A stretch of 64,000 bases of DNA from Lachnospiraceae bacterium (GTDB taxonomy: Bacteria > Bacillota > Clostridia > Lachnospirales > Lachnospiraceae): contig JAFZUW010000003.1 of assembly GCA_017618195.1 (NCBI GenBank), forward strand, positions 1 through 64,000, in the 5' to 3' direction. The notes under the pieces are model-generated. The model did not search any database. It had not been told where the DNA came from and worked only from the letters and a program-made list of their open reading frames with translations. How positions within the stretch are numbered: position 1 is the stretch's first letter; every line of letters begins with the position of its first letter. This document shows positions 19,485 through 28,041 of this stretch, one piece after another. Made by a program: the position numbers and the translations under genes.

Positions 19485-20390
19485 ATGAATACCGAAGTAA
19501 AACTTGCCGGTGTGACATTGAAGAATCCCGTCCTGTCGGCTTCCGGAACGTTCGGTTCGGGCATGGAATTTGCCCGCTTTACGGACCTTAATAAGCTCGG
19601 CGGTGTTGTAACAAAGGGCGTTTCGGTTGTTCCGTGGGAAGGCAATCCGACCCCTAGAGTTATGGAAACGACCGGCGGCATGCTTAACGCGATCGGATTA
19701 CAGAATCCGGGACTTGACGTCTTTTTGGAGCGCGACCTGCCGTTTCTTTCGCAGTACAATACGCGTAAGATTGTAAACGTATGCGGTCATACGACCGAAG
19801 AGTATGCGGAAGCGGTTAAGAGACTTTCAGCGAGCAACGCGGATATCCTTGAAATCAATATTTCCTGCCCGAACGTTAAGGCAGGCGGCATTACCTTCGG
19901 AACCGATCCGAAGATGGCCGAGGAGATTACGAAGGCAGTCAAGAGTGTTGCCGGAACAAAGCCCGTATTTATGAAGCTCAGTCCGAACGTGACCGACATT
20001 ACCGAGATTGCGAAGGCAGTTGAGGCAGGCGGTGCGGACGGGATTTCCCTCATCAATACGCTGATGGGCATGAAAATTGACATCAGAAGGCGCACATTTG
20101 CCCTCGCAAACCGTACCGGAGGCCTTTCGGGCCCCGCAATTAAGCCGGTTGCCGTACGGATGGTATATCAGGTTGCTAAGAGTGTAAAGCTTCCGTTGAT
20201 CGGGATGGGCGGTATTGCCTGTGCGGACGACGCCATTGAATTCCTGATGGCAGGTGCGACCGCGGTAAGTGTAGGAACGGCTAACTTCCGAAATCCGGCG
20301 GTTACTTCGGAGATTGTTGACGGGATTGAAGAGTTTCTTCGCGACAATCATATCGAGGATATCAACGAGATCATCGGCTGCGTAGGGTGA
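19485..20390 (+). CDS. pyrD: Dihydroorotate dehydrogenase, class 1B catalytic subunit
   Basis: This 301-residue FMN enzyme oxidises dihydroorotate to orotate in pyrimidine synthesis. It begins NTEVKLAGVTLKNPVLSASG. ISCPNVK holds the catalytic Cys of class 1 enzymes, and IGMGGIACADDAIEFLMAGA is the FMN phosphate region. TAGGAGG lies just before the chosen ATG at 19485, and the gene follows pyrK closely, so the two subunits are made together. Confidence 0.95.
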   Translation: MNTEVKLAGVTLKNPVLSASGTFGSGMEFARFTDLNKLGGVVTKGVSVVPWEGNPTPRVMETTGGMLNAIGLQNPGLDVFLERDLPFLSQYNTRKIVNVCGHTTEEYAEAVKRLSASNADILEINISCPNVKAGGITFGTDPKMAEEITKAVKSVAGTKPVFMKLSPNVTDITEIAKAVEAGGADGISLINTLMGMKIDIRRRTFALANRTGGLSGPAIKPVAVRMVYQVAKSVKLPLIGMGGIACADDAIEFLMAGATAVSVGTANFRNPAVTSEIVDGIEEFLRDNHIEDINEIIGCVG

Positions 20391-20428
20391 TCTGTTTTCG
20401 GATAGCGGGACAATGCAAAGGAACGGCG

Positions 20429-20488
20429 ATGAATCAGCCCGATGAACCTGTAATTGCAAAGAAACGGCGTATTTCGCCGTTTGAATAG
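20429..20488 (+). CDS. Possible 19-residue leader peptide before pyrE
   Basis: The ATG at 20429 is six bases after AAAGGA and reads MNQPDEPVIAKKRRISPFE before TAG. Its last third overlaps a perfect stem-loop (20462-20482). Size and position fit a regulatory leader peptide, but conservation is unknown and chance is possible. Confidence 0.3.
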   Translation: MNQPDEPVIAKKRRISPFE

Positions 20489-20518
20489 ATAAGTCTGAAA
20501 GGATAACGGCTTCGGCCG
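20462..20518 (+). promoter_or_regulatory. Two stem-loops in the pyrE leader
   Basis: The first hairpin has an 8-bp perfect stem (AAACGGCG 20462-20469 with 20475-20482) and no T-run. The second, CGGC-TTCG-GCCG at 20507-20518, has a stable UUCG tetraloop and directly abuts the GGGGTGAG ribosome site of pyrE. Together they could affect translation of pyrE or mRNA stability; no function has been shown. Confidence 0.45.
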
Positions 20519-20528
20519 GGGTGAGATT

Positions 20529-21215
20529 ATGGAACAGTATAAGAAGGAATTTATCCGCTTTATGGTGGAGAGCAATGTATTGAAATTCGGGGATTTTACG
20601 CTGAAGAGCGGCCGTAAGTCGCCTTTCTTTATGAATGCAGGCAGTTATGTAACCGGTTATCAGCTTAAGAAACTCGGCGAGTACTACGCAAAGGCAATCC
20701 ATGATACATACGGAACGGACTTCGACATATTGTTCGGACCCGCGTACAAGGGTATTCCGTTAAGCGTGGCGACGGTAATCGCATTTTCCGAGCTGTACGG
20801 TAAGGAAATCCGCTACTGCAGCAACCGGAAAGAGGAGAAAGACCACGGCGACGCGGGTATCCTTCTCGGAAGCAAGCTGAAGGACGGAGATCGTGTTGTC
20901 ATTATTGAAGACGTTACGACGTCCGGCAAGTCCATTGAAGAGACGTTCCCGATTCTGAAGGCGCAGGGCGACATCAAGGTGATCGGTTTGATGGTTTCTC
21001 TGAACCGCATGGAGCGCGGCAAAGGAACCAAATGCGCGCTTGACGAGATCAAGGACCTGTACGGAATCGATACTGCTGCCATTGTTACGATGAAGGACGT
21101 TATCGAAGAACTTTACAATCACGAAGTAAACGGCAACGTCGTAATCAATGACGAGATTTATGCCGCTATTAAAGCATACTTTGAGCAGTACGGAGCGGAA
21201 GGGGTCAGCTTCTAG
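20529..21215 (+). CDS. pyrE: Orotate phosphoribosyltransferase
   Basis: This 228-residue enzyme makes OMP from orotate and PRPP. The PRPP-binding motif [13 protein letters not shown] is at about residues 121-133, and the N-terminal [15 protein letters not shown] step is typical of the clostridial PyrE form. It lies 138 bp after pyrD, with a possibly regulatory leader, and queA follows after 2 bp. Confidence 0.95.
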   Translation: MEQYKKEFIRFMVESNVLKFGDFTLKSGRKSPFFMNAGSYVTGYQLKKLGEYYAKAIHDTYGTDFDILFGPAYKGIPLSVATVIAFSELYGKEIRYCSNRKEEKDHGDAGILLGSKLKDGDRVVIIEDVTTSGKSIEETFPILKAQGDIKVIGLMVSLNRMERGKGTKCALDEIKDLYGIDTAAIVTMKDVIEELYNHEVNGNVVINDEIYAAIKAYFEQYGAEGVSF

Positions 21216-21217
21216 GA

Positions 21218-22279
21218 ATGAAGACAAGTGATTTTTATTTTGATCTGCCGAAGGAACTGATTGCGCAGGATCCGCTGACGGACCGTTCCTCGTCAAGGCT
21301 TCTCGTTGTACACCGGAAGACCGGCGAGCTCGAGCACAGGCATTTTACGGATATTATCGAGTATCTGAATCCGGGAGACTGCCTTGTGATCAATGATACG
21401 AAGGTGATTCCCGCGAGACTGATCGGCGAGCGTCTGCATAAGACCGACGGCCCGTACCGCGAGCCTGACGTACCCGGCGCCAGAATTGAAATTCTTCTTC
21501 TGAAGCGTATCTCGGATACGCAGTGGGAGAGTCTCGTAAAGCCCGGCAAACGCTGCCGCGTCGGCGACCGCGTAAGTTTCGGAAACGGCAAGCTGATCGC
21601 CGAGATTAAGGAAGTGCTTCCGGACGGGAACCGTATTGTGGAGTTTCTTTTCGACGGTATTTTCGAAGAAATCTTAGACGAACTCGGTCAGATGCCCTTA
21701 CCTCCGTATATTACGCATGAATTGAAGGACCGCGACCGTTATCAGACCGTTTACGCGAAGTATTCCGGTTCGGCCGCAGCACCGACGGCGGGACTTCATT
21801 TTACGAAGGAACTGCTTAAAAAGATTGAGGAAAAGGGCATCGATATTGCCCATGTAACGCTTCATGTCGGTCTCGGAACGTTCCGTCCCGTCAAAGAGGA
21901 TGATATTCTCGATCATGAGATGCATACCGAGTGGTATCAGGTGCGGGAAGAGGACGCGGACAAGATGAACCGAGCGAAGAAGAACGGGCACCGCGTGATC
22001 TGCGTCGGAACGACGAGCTGCCGAACGGTTGAGTCGGTGGCAAGCGCGGACGGCGTAATGAAAGCGCAGAGCGGAGAGACGAAGATCTTCATCTATCCGG
22101 GATATCAGTTTAAGGAGATGGACGCTCTGATCACGAATTTCCATCTGCCGGAGTCCACATTGATCATGCTTGTTTCGGCATATGCGGGAAGAGAACTTAC
22201 CCTCAGCGCTTATGAGGAGGCGGTGCGCGATCGATATCGTTTCTTCAGTTTCGGTGACGCCTGCTTCTTTACGGAGTAA
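21218..22279 (+). CDS. queA: tRNA preQ1(34) S-adenosylmethionine ribosyltransferase-isomerase
   Basis: This 353-residue enzyme transfers the ribosyl part of SAM to preQ1 in the tRNA anticodon to give epoxyqueuosine. It begins [18 protein letters not shown] and contains [12 protein letters not shown] and [17 protein letters not shown], the family hallmarks, at full length. It follows the pyrE stop by 2 bp with a GGAGCGGAAGGGG site inside pyrE, so it is translationally linked to the pyr genes, although the pathway is unrelated. Confidence 0.95.
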   Translation: MKTSDFYFDLPKELIAQDPLTDRSSSRLLVVHRKTGELEHRHFTDIIEYLNPGDCLVINDTKVIPARLIGERLHKTDGPYREPDVPGARIEILLLKRISDTQWESLVKPGKRCRVGDRVSFGNGKLIAEIKEVLPDGNRIVEFLFDGIFEEILDELGQMPLPPYITHELKDRDRYQTVYAKYSGSAAAPTAGLHFTKELLKKIEEKGIDIAHVTLHVGLGTFRPVKEDDILDHEMHTEWYQVREEDADKMNRAKKNGHRVICVGTTSCRTVESVASADGVMKAQSGETKIFIYPGYQFKEMDALITNFHLPESTLIMLVSAYAGRELTLSAYEEAVRDRYRFFSFGDACFFTE

Positions 22280-22342
22280 GGCATTAGCGTGTATATACAT
22301 GCAGGCCTCGTCATTGCCGCTGAAAGCTTAAAATATTATATT

Positions 22343-22930
22343 TCAATCATTCAGCCGGGAGGTGTTTCCGCGAAACATCTTCCGGTATTTTGTCATCTTT
22401 TGAGAATAAGACCGGCTGATCGGAATGACGCATCCGTTTTCAGTTACAAATGCGCCCGGCGCCAGTCCTGTCACATGATTGATATTGACCGCAAAGCTTT
22501 CATGGCATCGGACAATTCCGTGCCTTTCCATGCGTTCAAACGGCAGAATTCCGATCGGATGATTGACAGTCCGGTGATAATCCGGAAAATGAAACAGCAA
22601 TTTCCTTTTCCGGCACTCGACATAATGCAGGTTTTTCATGTTGACGGAGAAATCTTTATTGAGAGACAGTACGTCTTTTCGGAGATTCCGCAGCTGTTCG
22701 TCGGCATCGTCACAGGAGATCAGTACGAGTTCCGGAAAGCAGATGTTTAACGCTCGGATAACGTCTTCCGGAAGCGGATTCTTAAAGATAAGCGCACAGG
22801 GATTGGATCCGTTGTACGCCCGCAGATGTTCGATCAGGTCTGCTATTAAGGACAGCATGACCAGCTCGTCGGACGAATCGGCAACGAATTGTGAAACTTG
22901 ATTGAAGATTCCGAGAAGATAAATATACAC
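22343..22930 (-). CDS. LytTR-domain DNA-binding regulator
   Basis: This 195-residue protein has a C-terminal LytTR domain (about residues 92-190) with HYVECRKRKLLFHF, GIVRCHESFAVNINHV and PISRSYSQK. The N-terminal 90 residues look like a degraded receiver: beta-alpha pattern (CALIFKNPLPEDVIRALN, PELVLISCDDADE) without a clear phospho-acceptor Asp. GTG at 22930 is chosen as start because AAAGGAGA lies just upstream. No sensor kinase gene is next to it. It could regulate in response to something other than phosphorylation (inference). It is downstream of argH, separated by a terminator. Confidence 0.75.
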   Translation of the reverse strand: MYIYLLGIFNQVSQFVADSSDELVMLSLIADLIEHLRAYNGSNPCALIFKNPLPEDVIRALNICFPELVLISCDDADEQLRNLRKDVLSLNKDFSVNMKNLHYVECRKRKLLFHFPDYHRTVNHPIGILPFERMERHGIVRCHESFAVNINHVTGLAPGAFVTENGCVIPISRSYSQKMTKYRKMFRGNTSRLND

Positions 22931-22980
22931 GGGAACATCTCCTTTGCCGTGAACACTCAAACAGGAGCACTGTAACCGAT

Positions 22981-23011
22981 TAAAAACGCAGGGGCGTAAC
23001 AACCCCTGCGT
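22981..23011 (-). terminator. argH terminator
   Basis: A perfect 9-bp stem (ACGCAGGGG, arms 22986-22994 and 23003-23011) is followed on the minus strand by TTTTTAAT, seven bases past the argH stop. Confidence 0.92.
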
Positions 23012-23017
23012 ATCATT

Positions 23018-24397
23018 TTATTCACATTCCGAAAGGAATTTCTGATTTTCCGCAATCTCACGTGCGATGGCTTCGGGACCGGGAGCACCGACCGTATTCC
23101 GGCGGCTTACACAAGTCTTAAGCGAGATCGCATCGTAAATGTCTTCTTCAAATACCGGACAGATTTCTTTCCACTCTTCAAGCTTAAGGTCATCCAAAGC
23201 ACAATCCTTTTCAATGCAGAGCAGTACGAGCCGGCCGATGATTCCGTGCGCATCACGGAACGGAACGCCGTGTTTTACGAGGTAGTCGGCCGCATCGGTC
23301 GCATTCGTGAATCCGCCGACCGCGCTTTGTTCCATAACGTCTTTGCGGAACGTTGTCGTGGCAATCATGCCGTCGAACAGGGAGATGCATCCTTTGACCG
23401 TATCGATTGCGTCAAATGTGAGTTCCTTGTCTTCCTGCATGTCTTTATTATATGCAAGCGGAATGCCTTTCATCGTCGTAAGGAGGCTTGTCAAAGCTCC
23501 GTAAACGCGTCCGGTCTTACCGCGGATCAGCTCGGCAATGTCCGGATTCTTCTTCTGCGGCATGATGCTCGAACCGGTTGAATAAGCATCATCCAGTTCA
23601 ATGAATCGGTATTCGTTTGAATTCCAGAGAATCATCTCTTCACTGAAGCGGCTCAGATGCATCATGATCATTGCGCCCGCACTCAGATAATCGATCAGAT
23701 AGTCACGGTCGGAAACTGAATCCATGCTGTTCCTGGTCGGGCCGTAGAAGTCGAGAAGAGAAGCGGTATAGTCACGGTCAAGCGGATAAGTCGTTCCCGC
23801 AAGCGCTCCGGCTCCGAGAGGACAGTAATTCATGCGGTCATAAAGATCCTTCAGACGGCTGAAATCTCTCCGGAACATTTCCATATAAGCACCGATATGA
23901 TGCGCAAGCGTTACGGGTTGAGCCTTCTGTAGATGCGTAAAGCCGGGCATGTAGGTTTCGGTATTGGCTTCCATGATTGTTTCGAGAGTCTGCATCAGAT
24001 GAAGCAGCAGCTTCTGGGTTTCAATCACTTCGTCTCTTGTATAAAGACGCATGTCAAGAGCAACCTGGTCGTTACGGCTGCGTCCGGTATGCAGTTTCTT
24101 TCCCGTGTCGCCGATCCGTTCAATCAGATTAGCCTCAACGAAGCTGTGAATGTCTTCCTGGGAATTGTCGATCGGAAGATTGCCGCTTTCGATATCTGCT
24201 TCGATACTTTTCAAGCCGGAAATGATGGTGTCGCGCTCGGAATCGGTAAGAATTCCCTGCTTTGCGAGCATGGTAACATGTGCAATACTGCCGCGGATAT
24301 CCTGATGATAAAAACGGGAATCAAATGAAATAGATGCATTGAATTGATTCACCAGTTCGTTGGTTTCTTTCGTAAAACGACCGCCCCAAAGTTTCAT
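23018..24397 (-). CDS. argH: Argininosuccinate lyase
   Basis: This 459-residue enzyme splits argininosuccinate into arginine and fumarate, the last step of arginine synthesis. It starts KLWGGRFTKETNELVNQFN, and the fumarase/lyase signature SSIMPQKKNPD lies near residue 282, with HTGRSRNDQVALD near 107. Length is normal. AAAGGAAGT precedes the ATG. It stands apart from argG and argJBD in the same window. Confidence 0.97.
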   Translation of the reverse strand: MKLWGGRFTKETNELVNQFNASISFDSRFYHQDIRGSIAHVTMLAKQGILTDSERDTIISGLKSIEADIESGNLPIDNSQEDIHSFVEANLIERIGDTGKKLHTGRSRNDQVALDMRLYTRDEVIETQKLLLHLMQTLETIMEANTETYMPGFTHLQKAQPVTLAHHIGAYMEMFRRDFSRLKDLYDRMNYCPLGAGALAGTTYPLDRDYTASLLDFYGPTRNSMDSVSDRDYLIDYLSAGAMIMMHLSRFSEEMILWNSNEYRFIELDDAYSTGSSIMPQKKNPDIAELIRGKTGRVYGALTSLLTTMKGIPLAYNKDMQEDKELTFDAIDTVKGCISLFDGMIATTTFRKDVMEQSAVGGFTNATDAADYLVKHGVPFRDAHGIIGRLVLLCIEKDCALDDLKLEEWKEICPVFEEDIYDAISLKTCVSRRNTVGAPGPEAIAREIAENQKFLSECE

Positions 24398-24438
24398 AAA
24401 ACGGTACTTCCTTTCAGACTTATATTATTTCGTCGAAT

Positions 24439-24466
24439 ATCATATCACATTTTCCCGTTTTAGCAA
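24439..24466 (-). promoter_or_regulatory. argH promoter
   Basis: On the minus strand TTGCTA (24461-24466), 16 bp, TATGAT (24439-24444), about 42 bp before the argH ATG. No clear ArgR palindrome is seen here. Confidence 0.65.
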
Positions 24467-24572
24467 AGGACTTTTACAAATGATATAGATTATTTAACAC
24501 GGAAAATGAAACCCATCTCAGCCGAAATATAAGAAATTTCCACAGCAATTTTTCAAATTTCAAGAAAAGTTT

Positions 24573-24593
24573 ACGAAAATGAAATTGAAATAT
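24573..24593 (+). repeat. 21-bp direct repeat, upstream copy
   Basis: ACGAAAATGAAATTGAAATAT matches 24689-24709 with one difference. Spacing is 116 bp, close to 11 helical turns. It could be a regulator site for the cassette. Confidence 0.6.
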
Positions 24594-24688
24594 ATTAATC
24601 ATACCATTACCTTATTATATTTTGGAAAGCATGCGTAAAACCATTGAAAACACTGACTTTTTAGCAGTTTTTGATGTCTTCGGATTAC

Positions 24689-24709
24689 ACGAAAATGAAG
24701 TTGAAATAT
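24689..24709 (+). repeat. 21-bp direct repeat, promoter-proximal copy
   Basis: Differs from the copy at 24573 by one base. It overlaps the -35 box of the cassette promoter, the usual place for a repressor or activator site. Confidence 0.6.
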
Positions 24710-24729
24710 TTGAAATTCATATATATAAA
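24701..24729 (+). promoter_or_regulatory. Promoter of the nine-gene cassette
   Basis: TTGAAA (24701-24706), 17 bp, TATAAA (24724-24729). It is the best sigma-A-type promoter in the gap and lies 74 bp before the first ATG, so the cassette appears to have its own control. Confidence 0.7.
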
Positions 24730-24802
24730 AGTGTTGCATTCAATAATTTAAAATGATAGAATATTAACATCTTTACAGGCAAGGAGGTGCATTAATCGGA
24801 TT

Positions 24803-26440
24803 ATGAATGTGGAACTGACGAAAATCGCCGGTATGAGTTCCGATCTTGCAAAAAGGATGCAAAAAGCCGGTATCAATGACGCGGTTTCGCTGGCTGAGGC
24901 AACCTGTACCGTTGCAGGAAGGGATTCTCTTTCCAAAGCGCTCGGAGAATCTAAATTGCAGATATACAATTTGGCAAAACAAGCTGATTTGTTACGCTGC
25001 GAATCGATTAGTCCTGCGGAAGCGGAAACATTGGTACGTTCCGGCGTTCGTTGTATTGAAGATATTCATTCGGCTGATTCGGGTAAGCTGGCAAGATATA
25101 TCTTCGAAAACGGCATCAGTACCGAAGTGGATGAAGATGTCACGCTCGGATGGGTAGAGGGTGCGTACGACATGAAAAGTCCATTTGAACCCGATCCGGG
25201 TGACTATTTCAATGAAAGCGTCGCATTGGCACAGCAGAACACTTTCGGATTAGGTCACAGCAATATGTTCGGAACGGATCTTTCGGATATCATTACCGAT
25301 CTGGGTACCGGCATAGCACAGGCTCAGATGAATATGGATCTGGCTTCCGTCAATATGCAAAAGAAAATTCTGGAAGACCCTGAGATGGCAGCGTTAGGTT
25401 TTAACGCCACCTGGTACACGATTCCCGAGGTGTCATTTTCCCTCAAAATGGAATACAGCTATTCGGAGAACGGTGAAAGAAAAATTTCGGTCGTACCAAT
25501 GAATGCGACGTATAACAATGCATTCAGCGCAGAACGTTCCGAACTCAGCACGCTTTCACTTCGTTTTGTTCCGATTCCGGCGCCGCAAGGATTAACCGAT
25601 CGAATAGCTGTTCCGGATTTTGTCGGCATGACAAAAGATGAGGCTGCCGAGGCTGCTTCGACACTCGGTCTGCGAGTGGAATTTGTATTATCATCAGAGC
25701 CTTGCAAAGTTGACCAGTCGACTATGGTTACATTGCAGAATCTAAGTCCCGGGACAATCGTTATGGGTAACCAGATGATCCGCATGGTTTATGTGGAAGG
25801 CAAATCAAGAGAACTATTGAAGCGTCTTGTCGGATCCATTAACAATCGTCTGACTTATGTAAGAAATCGAATTGCTGAATTGGAAGTAAAGTTTCCGAAT
25901 GACGAGAACCCGACCGGCGAATCCGATCCGGAATATGAGGAGCTTATCCGCTTGAAGTACGGCAAATACGGCAAAGAATCTTCACTAGACGGAGAAACAG
26001 GTACATCGGACGGGGAACAGACAGGCGGAAAAATGTCGGAAACAATACCTGCGGATGTTATTGACGACATCAAGACAGATTTGGAGCCGATTGATATTGA
26101 TAAAGCAATCGGGAAAAAGACAAAAACTCTTAAGTCTAAAGTTACAGAAACTGCTGAAGCAGCCGTTTCATCGGCCTCTAAAACAAAAGCGGTAAAAACT
26201 ACGGCGAAAAAGACTTCAACCGCTGTCAAAAAAGCAGATACAAAATCGGAAACCGCATCAGGGAAGACAAGTACAAAATCGAAAACCGCTACGAAGAAAG
26301 TAAGTACCAAGGACGAACCCGCTACCCGTAAAAAGAGTGCCGAAAACCAATCAGACGCAAAGAAAAGAAAAGGCACTAAGACAAGCAGTAAGAAAGAAAG
26401 CAACACAAAATCAGTAAATTCCAAGAACAAAAAGAAGTGA
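24803..26440 (+). CDS. Cassette protein 1: DUF4332-like, shared module, PASTA domain, Lys-rich tail
   Basis: In 545 residues four parts can be seen. Residues 1-110 resemble DUF4332 helix-hairpin-helix repeats (GRDSLSKALGES, VRSGVRCIEDI). Residues about 140-275 carry the module shared with the next three proteins (LGTGIAQAQMNMDLAS, then ATYNNAFSAERSELSTLSLRF ending VPIPAP). Residues about 277-335 fit a PASTA domain (VPDFVGMTKDEAAEAASTLG). The last 130 residues are Lys/Thr/Ser/Ala repeats like a histone H1 tail. No signal peptide or membrane segment is visible, odd for a PASTA protein. AAGGAGGTG lies 13-15 bases before the ATG, an unusually long gap. Function unknown. Confidence 0.7.
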   Translation: MNVELTKIAGMSSDLAKRMQKAGINDAVSLAEATCTVAGRDSLSKALGESKLQIYNLAKQADLLRCESISPAEAETLVRSGVRCIEDIHSADSGKLARYIFENGISTEVDEDVTLGWVEGAYDMKSPFEPDPGDYFNESVALAQQNTFGLGHSNMFGTDLSDIITDLGTGIAQAQMNMDLASVNMQKKILEDPEMAALGFNATWYTIPEVSFSLKMEYSYSENGERKISVVPMNATYNNAFSAERSELSTLSLRFVPIPAPQGLTDRIAVPDFVGMTKDEAAEAASTLGLRVEFVLSSEPCKVDQSTMVTLQNLSPGTIVMGNQMIRMVYVEGKSRELLKRLVGSINNRLTYVRNRIAELEVKFPNDENPTGESDPEYEELIRLKYGKYGKESSLDGETGTSDGEQTGGKMSETIPADVIDDIKTDLEPIDIDKAIGKKTKTLKSKVTETAEAAVSSASKTKAVKTTAKKTSTAVKKADTKSETASGKTSTKSKTATKKVSTKDEPATRKKSAENQSDAKKRKGTKTSSKKESNTKSVNSKNKKK

Positions 26441-26458
26441 AAGGGGTGATTAGCTATC
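26440..26458 (+). promoter_or_regulatory. Strong ribosome site with a probable ATC start codon
   Basis: AAAGGGG at 26440-26446 is followed nine bases later by ATC at 26456, and the frame then reads ADKKKTNRSDGLNNS straight into cassette protein 2. There is no ATG, GTG or TTG in this frame until 26558, where no ribosome site exists. The natural start may be a rare ATC codon, or an ATG changed by mutation or sequence error. Confidence 0.55.
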
Positions 26459-26557
26459 GCAGACAAGAAGAAAACAAACCGGAGCGATGGTTTAAATAAC
26501 TCCGTAAAAGATGCAACAATCAAAGATATAACGAGTATTAAAGATCCCGGCATCCCG

Positions 26558-27379
26558 GTGGAATTCGAACCAATCGGTCAGTTCGAGCCTATTGTAGCTT
26601 CTACAAAAGAAAAAGATATTGCCGAACTGAAGCGTATAATTGCGGAACGGGATAAGGCGCTTGAGAATGCAGTAAAAGAGAATATAACGCTTCAAGCTGA
26701 AGGACGTGCGTTTATAAACAAACAGACCCAATTGGAAGCGGAACTGCAAACCACGAAGACAGAGCTTCAGCGTTATATGGACGCATATCAGATTAACAGC
26801 CGTCAGGTCGGCGAATTACAGGATCAGCTCTATGCCGAGAAAGCGAAACTTGCCCATGAGAGAAAAGACAGTGAGTCCCGAATTAAAGATTTAATTGCTC
26901 AGCTCGGTGAATCCAGACAATTTGAAACATCCGCGGAACAGTTGAAGCAGATTATTGCAAGCCGTGACGCAGAGATAAAAGAATTGAAAAACCAGATTTC
27001 GATTTTAGAAGAACAATACGAAAAGAGTAAGGAACTTCAAAAAGCAGATGCAGATGCATTAAAGATTAAATGCATGGATTTGCAGGATGAAAACGGCGTT
27101 CTCAAAGGCAAATTGAATACGTTGAACTGTAAGTATTCCACATCCTATACGGCTGAAGAATTGGCAGAATCCTTTAACAATACGATTAACAGCTTTAATT
27201 CGCAGATGAATTCCGCCGACAAGAGCGTAAATTACGTTATTAACAGTATGGATGTTGATCTGAAGGCACAGCTCGTCAGGGATGACAATCAAAGAGTAAG
27301 TTTTGTATCGGATGTCAACGGTAACGGAGACAGCGCCATGAGCACCGTTAAGATCACGATCCGCGCGATCCCAAAATAA
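26558..27379 (+). CDS. Cassette protein 2: coiled coil with shared C-terminal module
   Basis: The first canonical start is GTG 26558 (273 residues), but coding sequence clearly continues upstream to 26456, giving 307 residues if the ATC is used. Residues about 20-180 are a long heptad-rich coiled coil (KDIAELKRIIAERDKALENA onward). The C-terminal 80 residues have the helix-then-beta pattern of the neighbours: FNNTINSFNSQMNSADKS, VDLKAQLVRDDNQRVSF and a last strand STVKITIRAIPK that parallels SLLRTKITPVPP in protein 3. It is probably a partner or rod-like linker of the same assembly. No signal peptide. I do not recognise a named family. Confidence 0.7.
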   Translation: MEFEPIGQFEPIVASTKEKDIAELKRIIAERDKALENAVKENITLQAEGRAFINKQTQLEAELQTTKTELQRYMDAYQINSRQVGELQDQLYAEKAKLAHERKDSESRIKDLIAQLGESRQFETSAEQLKQIIASRDAEIKELKNQISILEEQYEKSKELQKADADALKIKCMDLQDENGVLKGKLNTLNCKYSTSYTAEELAESFNNTINSFNSQMNSADKSVNYVINSMDVDLKAQLVRDDNQRVSFVSDVNGNGDSAMSTVKITIRAIPK

Positions 27380-27403
27380 AACTTTTCTGAAAGGAGAAAC
27401 AAA

Positions 27404-27973
27404 ATGAGTATTGGACAAGAACTACTGAACGTTCCGTTTCCCGAAATGGTCGTTCAACTCGCCGGTGCCATCGCCGAAGGTCAGTATAAGATGGACATGG
27501 TGAGCTGTAAAATTGCTAAGATGATGGGTGATGCCAAAAAATCGCCGGTTTATTTGCCCGATGTGACAAATGATAACAAGACGATTACGACATCCCTGAT
27601 CGGCGCAGGTTTCCAGCCGACATTTTATCAGTTTACAGACACAATCATCGAAGTAAAGATCGATATTTCCATCTCTCATGAAACGGAATATGAGGTGGAC
27701 GGAGGATGGAGCTGCGGCCTCTTCGGAGCGCATGTAAACGCAAAGTACAGCAATAAATACTCTTATACGGCCAACGGCTCAAGCCTGTTAAGAACGAAGA
27801 TCACTCCGGTTCCGCCGAGCACGTTCATGCAGAAACTTCTCGATATTAAGGCACAGATGCTTCAGCAGGAATTCCAGCTCAAGATCAAGAAAATCGAGCT
27901 TGAGATCGCTAAGGAACAGAAGAAGATCGATGAAGAAATAGCTAAGGAAGAGGATAAGGCGAAAGAAAGCTGA
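27404..27973 (+). CDS. Cassette protein 3: shared-module protein
   Basis: This 189-residue protein is nearly all shared module. It has an N-terminal helix (NVPFPEMVVQLAGAIAEGQ), the conserved SLIGAGFQPTFYQFTDTIIE, a beta region with AKYSNKYSY, then GSSLLRTKITPVPPS, and a charged C-terminal helix rich in Lys and Glu. It is a close paralogue of protein 4. The helix-then-beta layout vaguely recalls DUF2589 proteins, but I cannot confirm that. GAAAGGAG precedes the ATG. Small size, paralogy and its place between similar genes suggest a structural subunit (inference). Confidence 0.7.
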   Translation: MSIGQELLNVPFPEMVVQLAGAIAEGQYKMDMVSCKIAKMMGDAKKSPVYLPDVTNDNKTITTSLIGAGFQPTFYQFTDTIIEVKIDISISHETEYEVDGGWSCGLFGAHVNAKYSNKYSYTANGSSLLRTKITPVPPSTFMQKLLDIKAQMLQQEFQLKIKKIELEIAKEQKKIDEEIAKEEDKAKES

Positions 27974-28041
27974 TAACTCGACCGTAGTGAATTGATTTTA
28001 TAAGACTGAATGAAACATAAAAAAGAAAGGTGGATTATGAA

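Larger units (their letters stand above)
24398..24802. other. AT-rich 405-bp gap with divergent promoters
   Basis: This region is markedly AT-rich, has no convincing ORF, and separates argH (minus) from the unusual cassette (plus). It holds the argH promoter, two near-identical 21-bp direct repeats 116 bp apart and a good promoter for the cassette. No tRNA, attachment site or IS remnant was seen. Confidence 0.7.
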
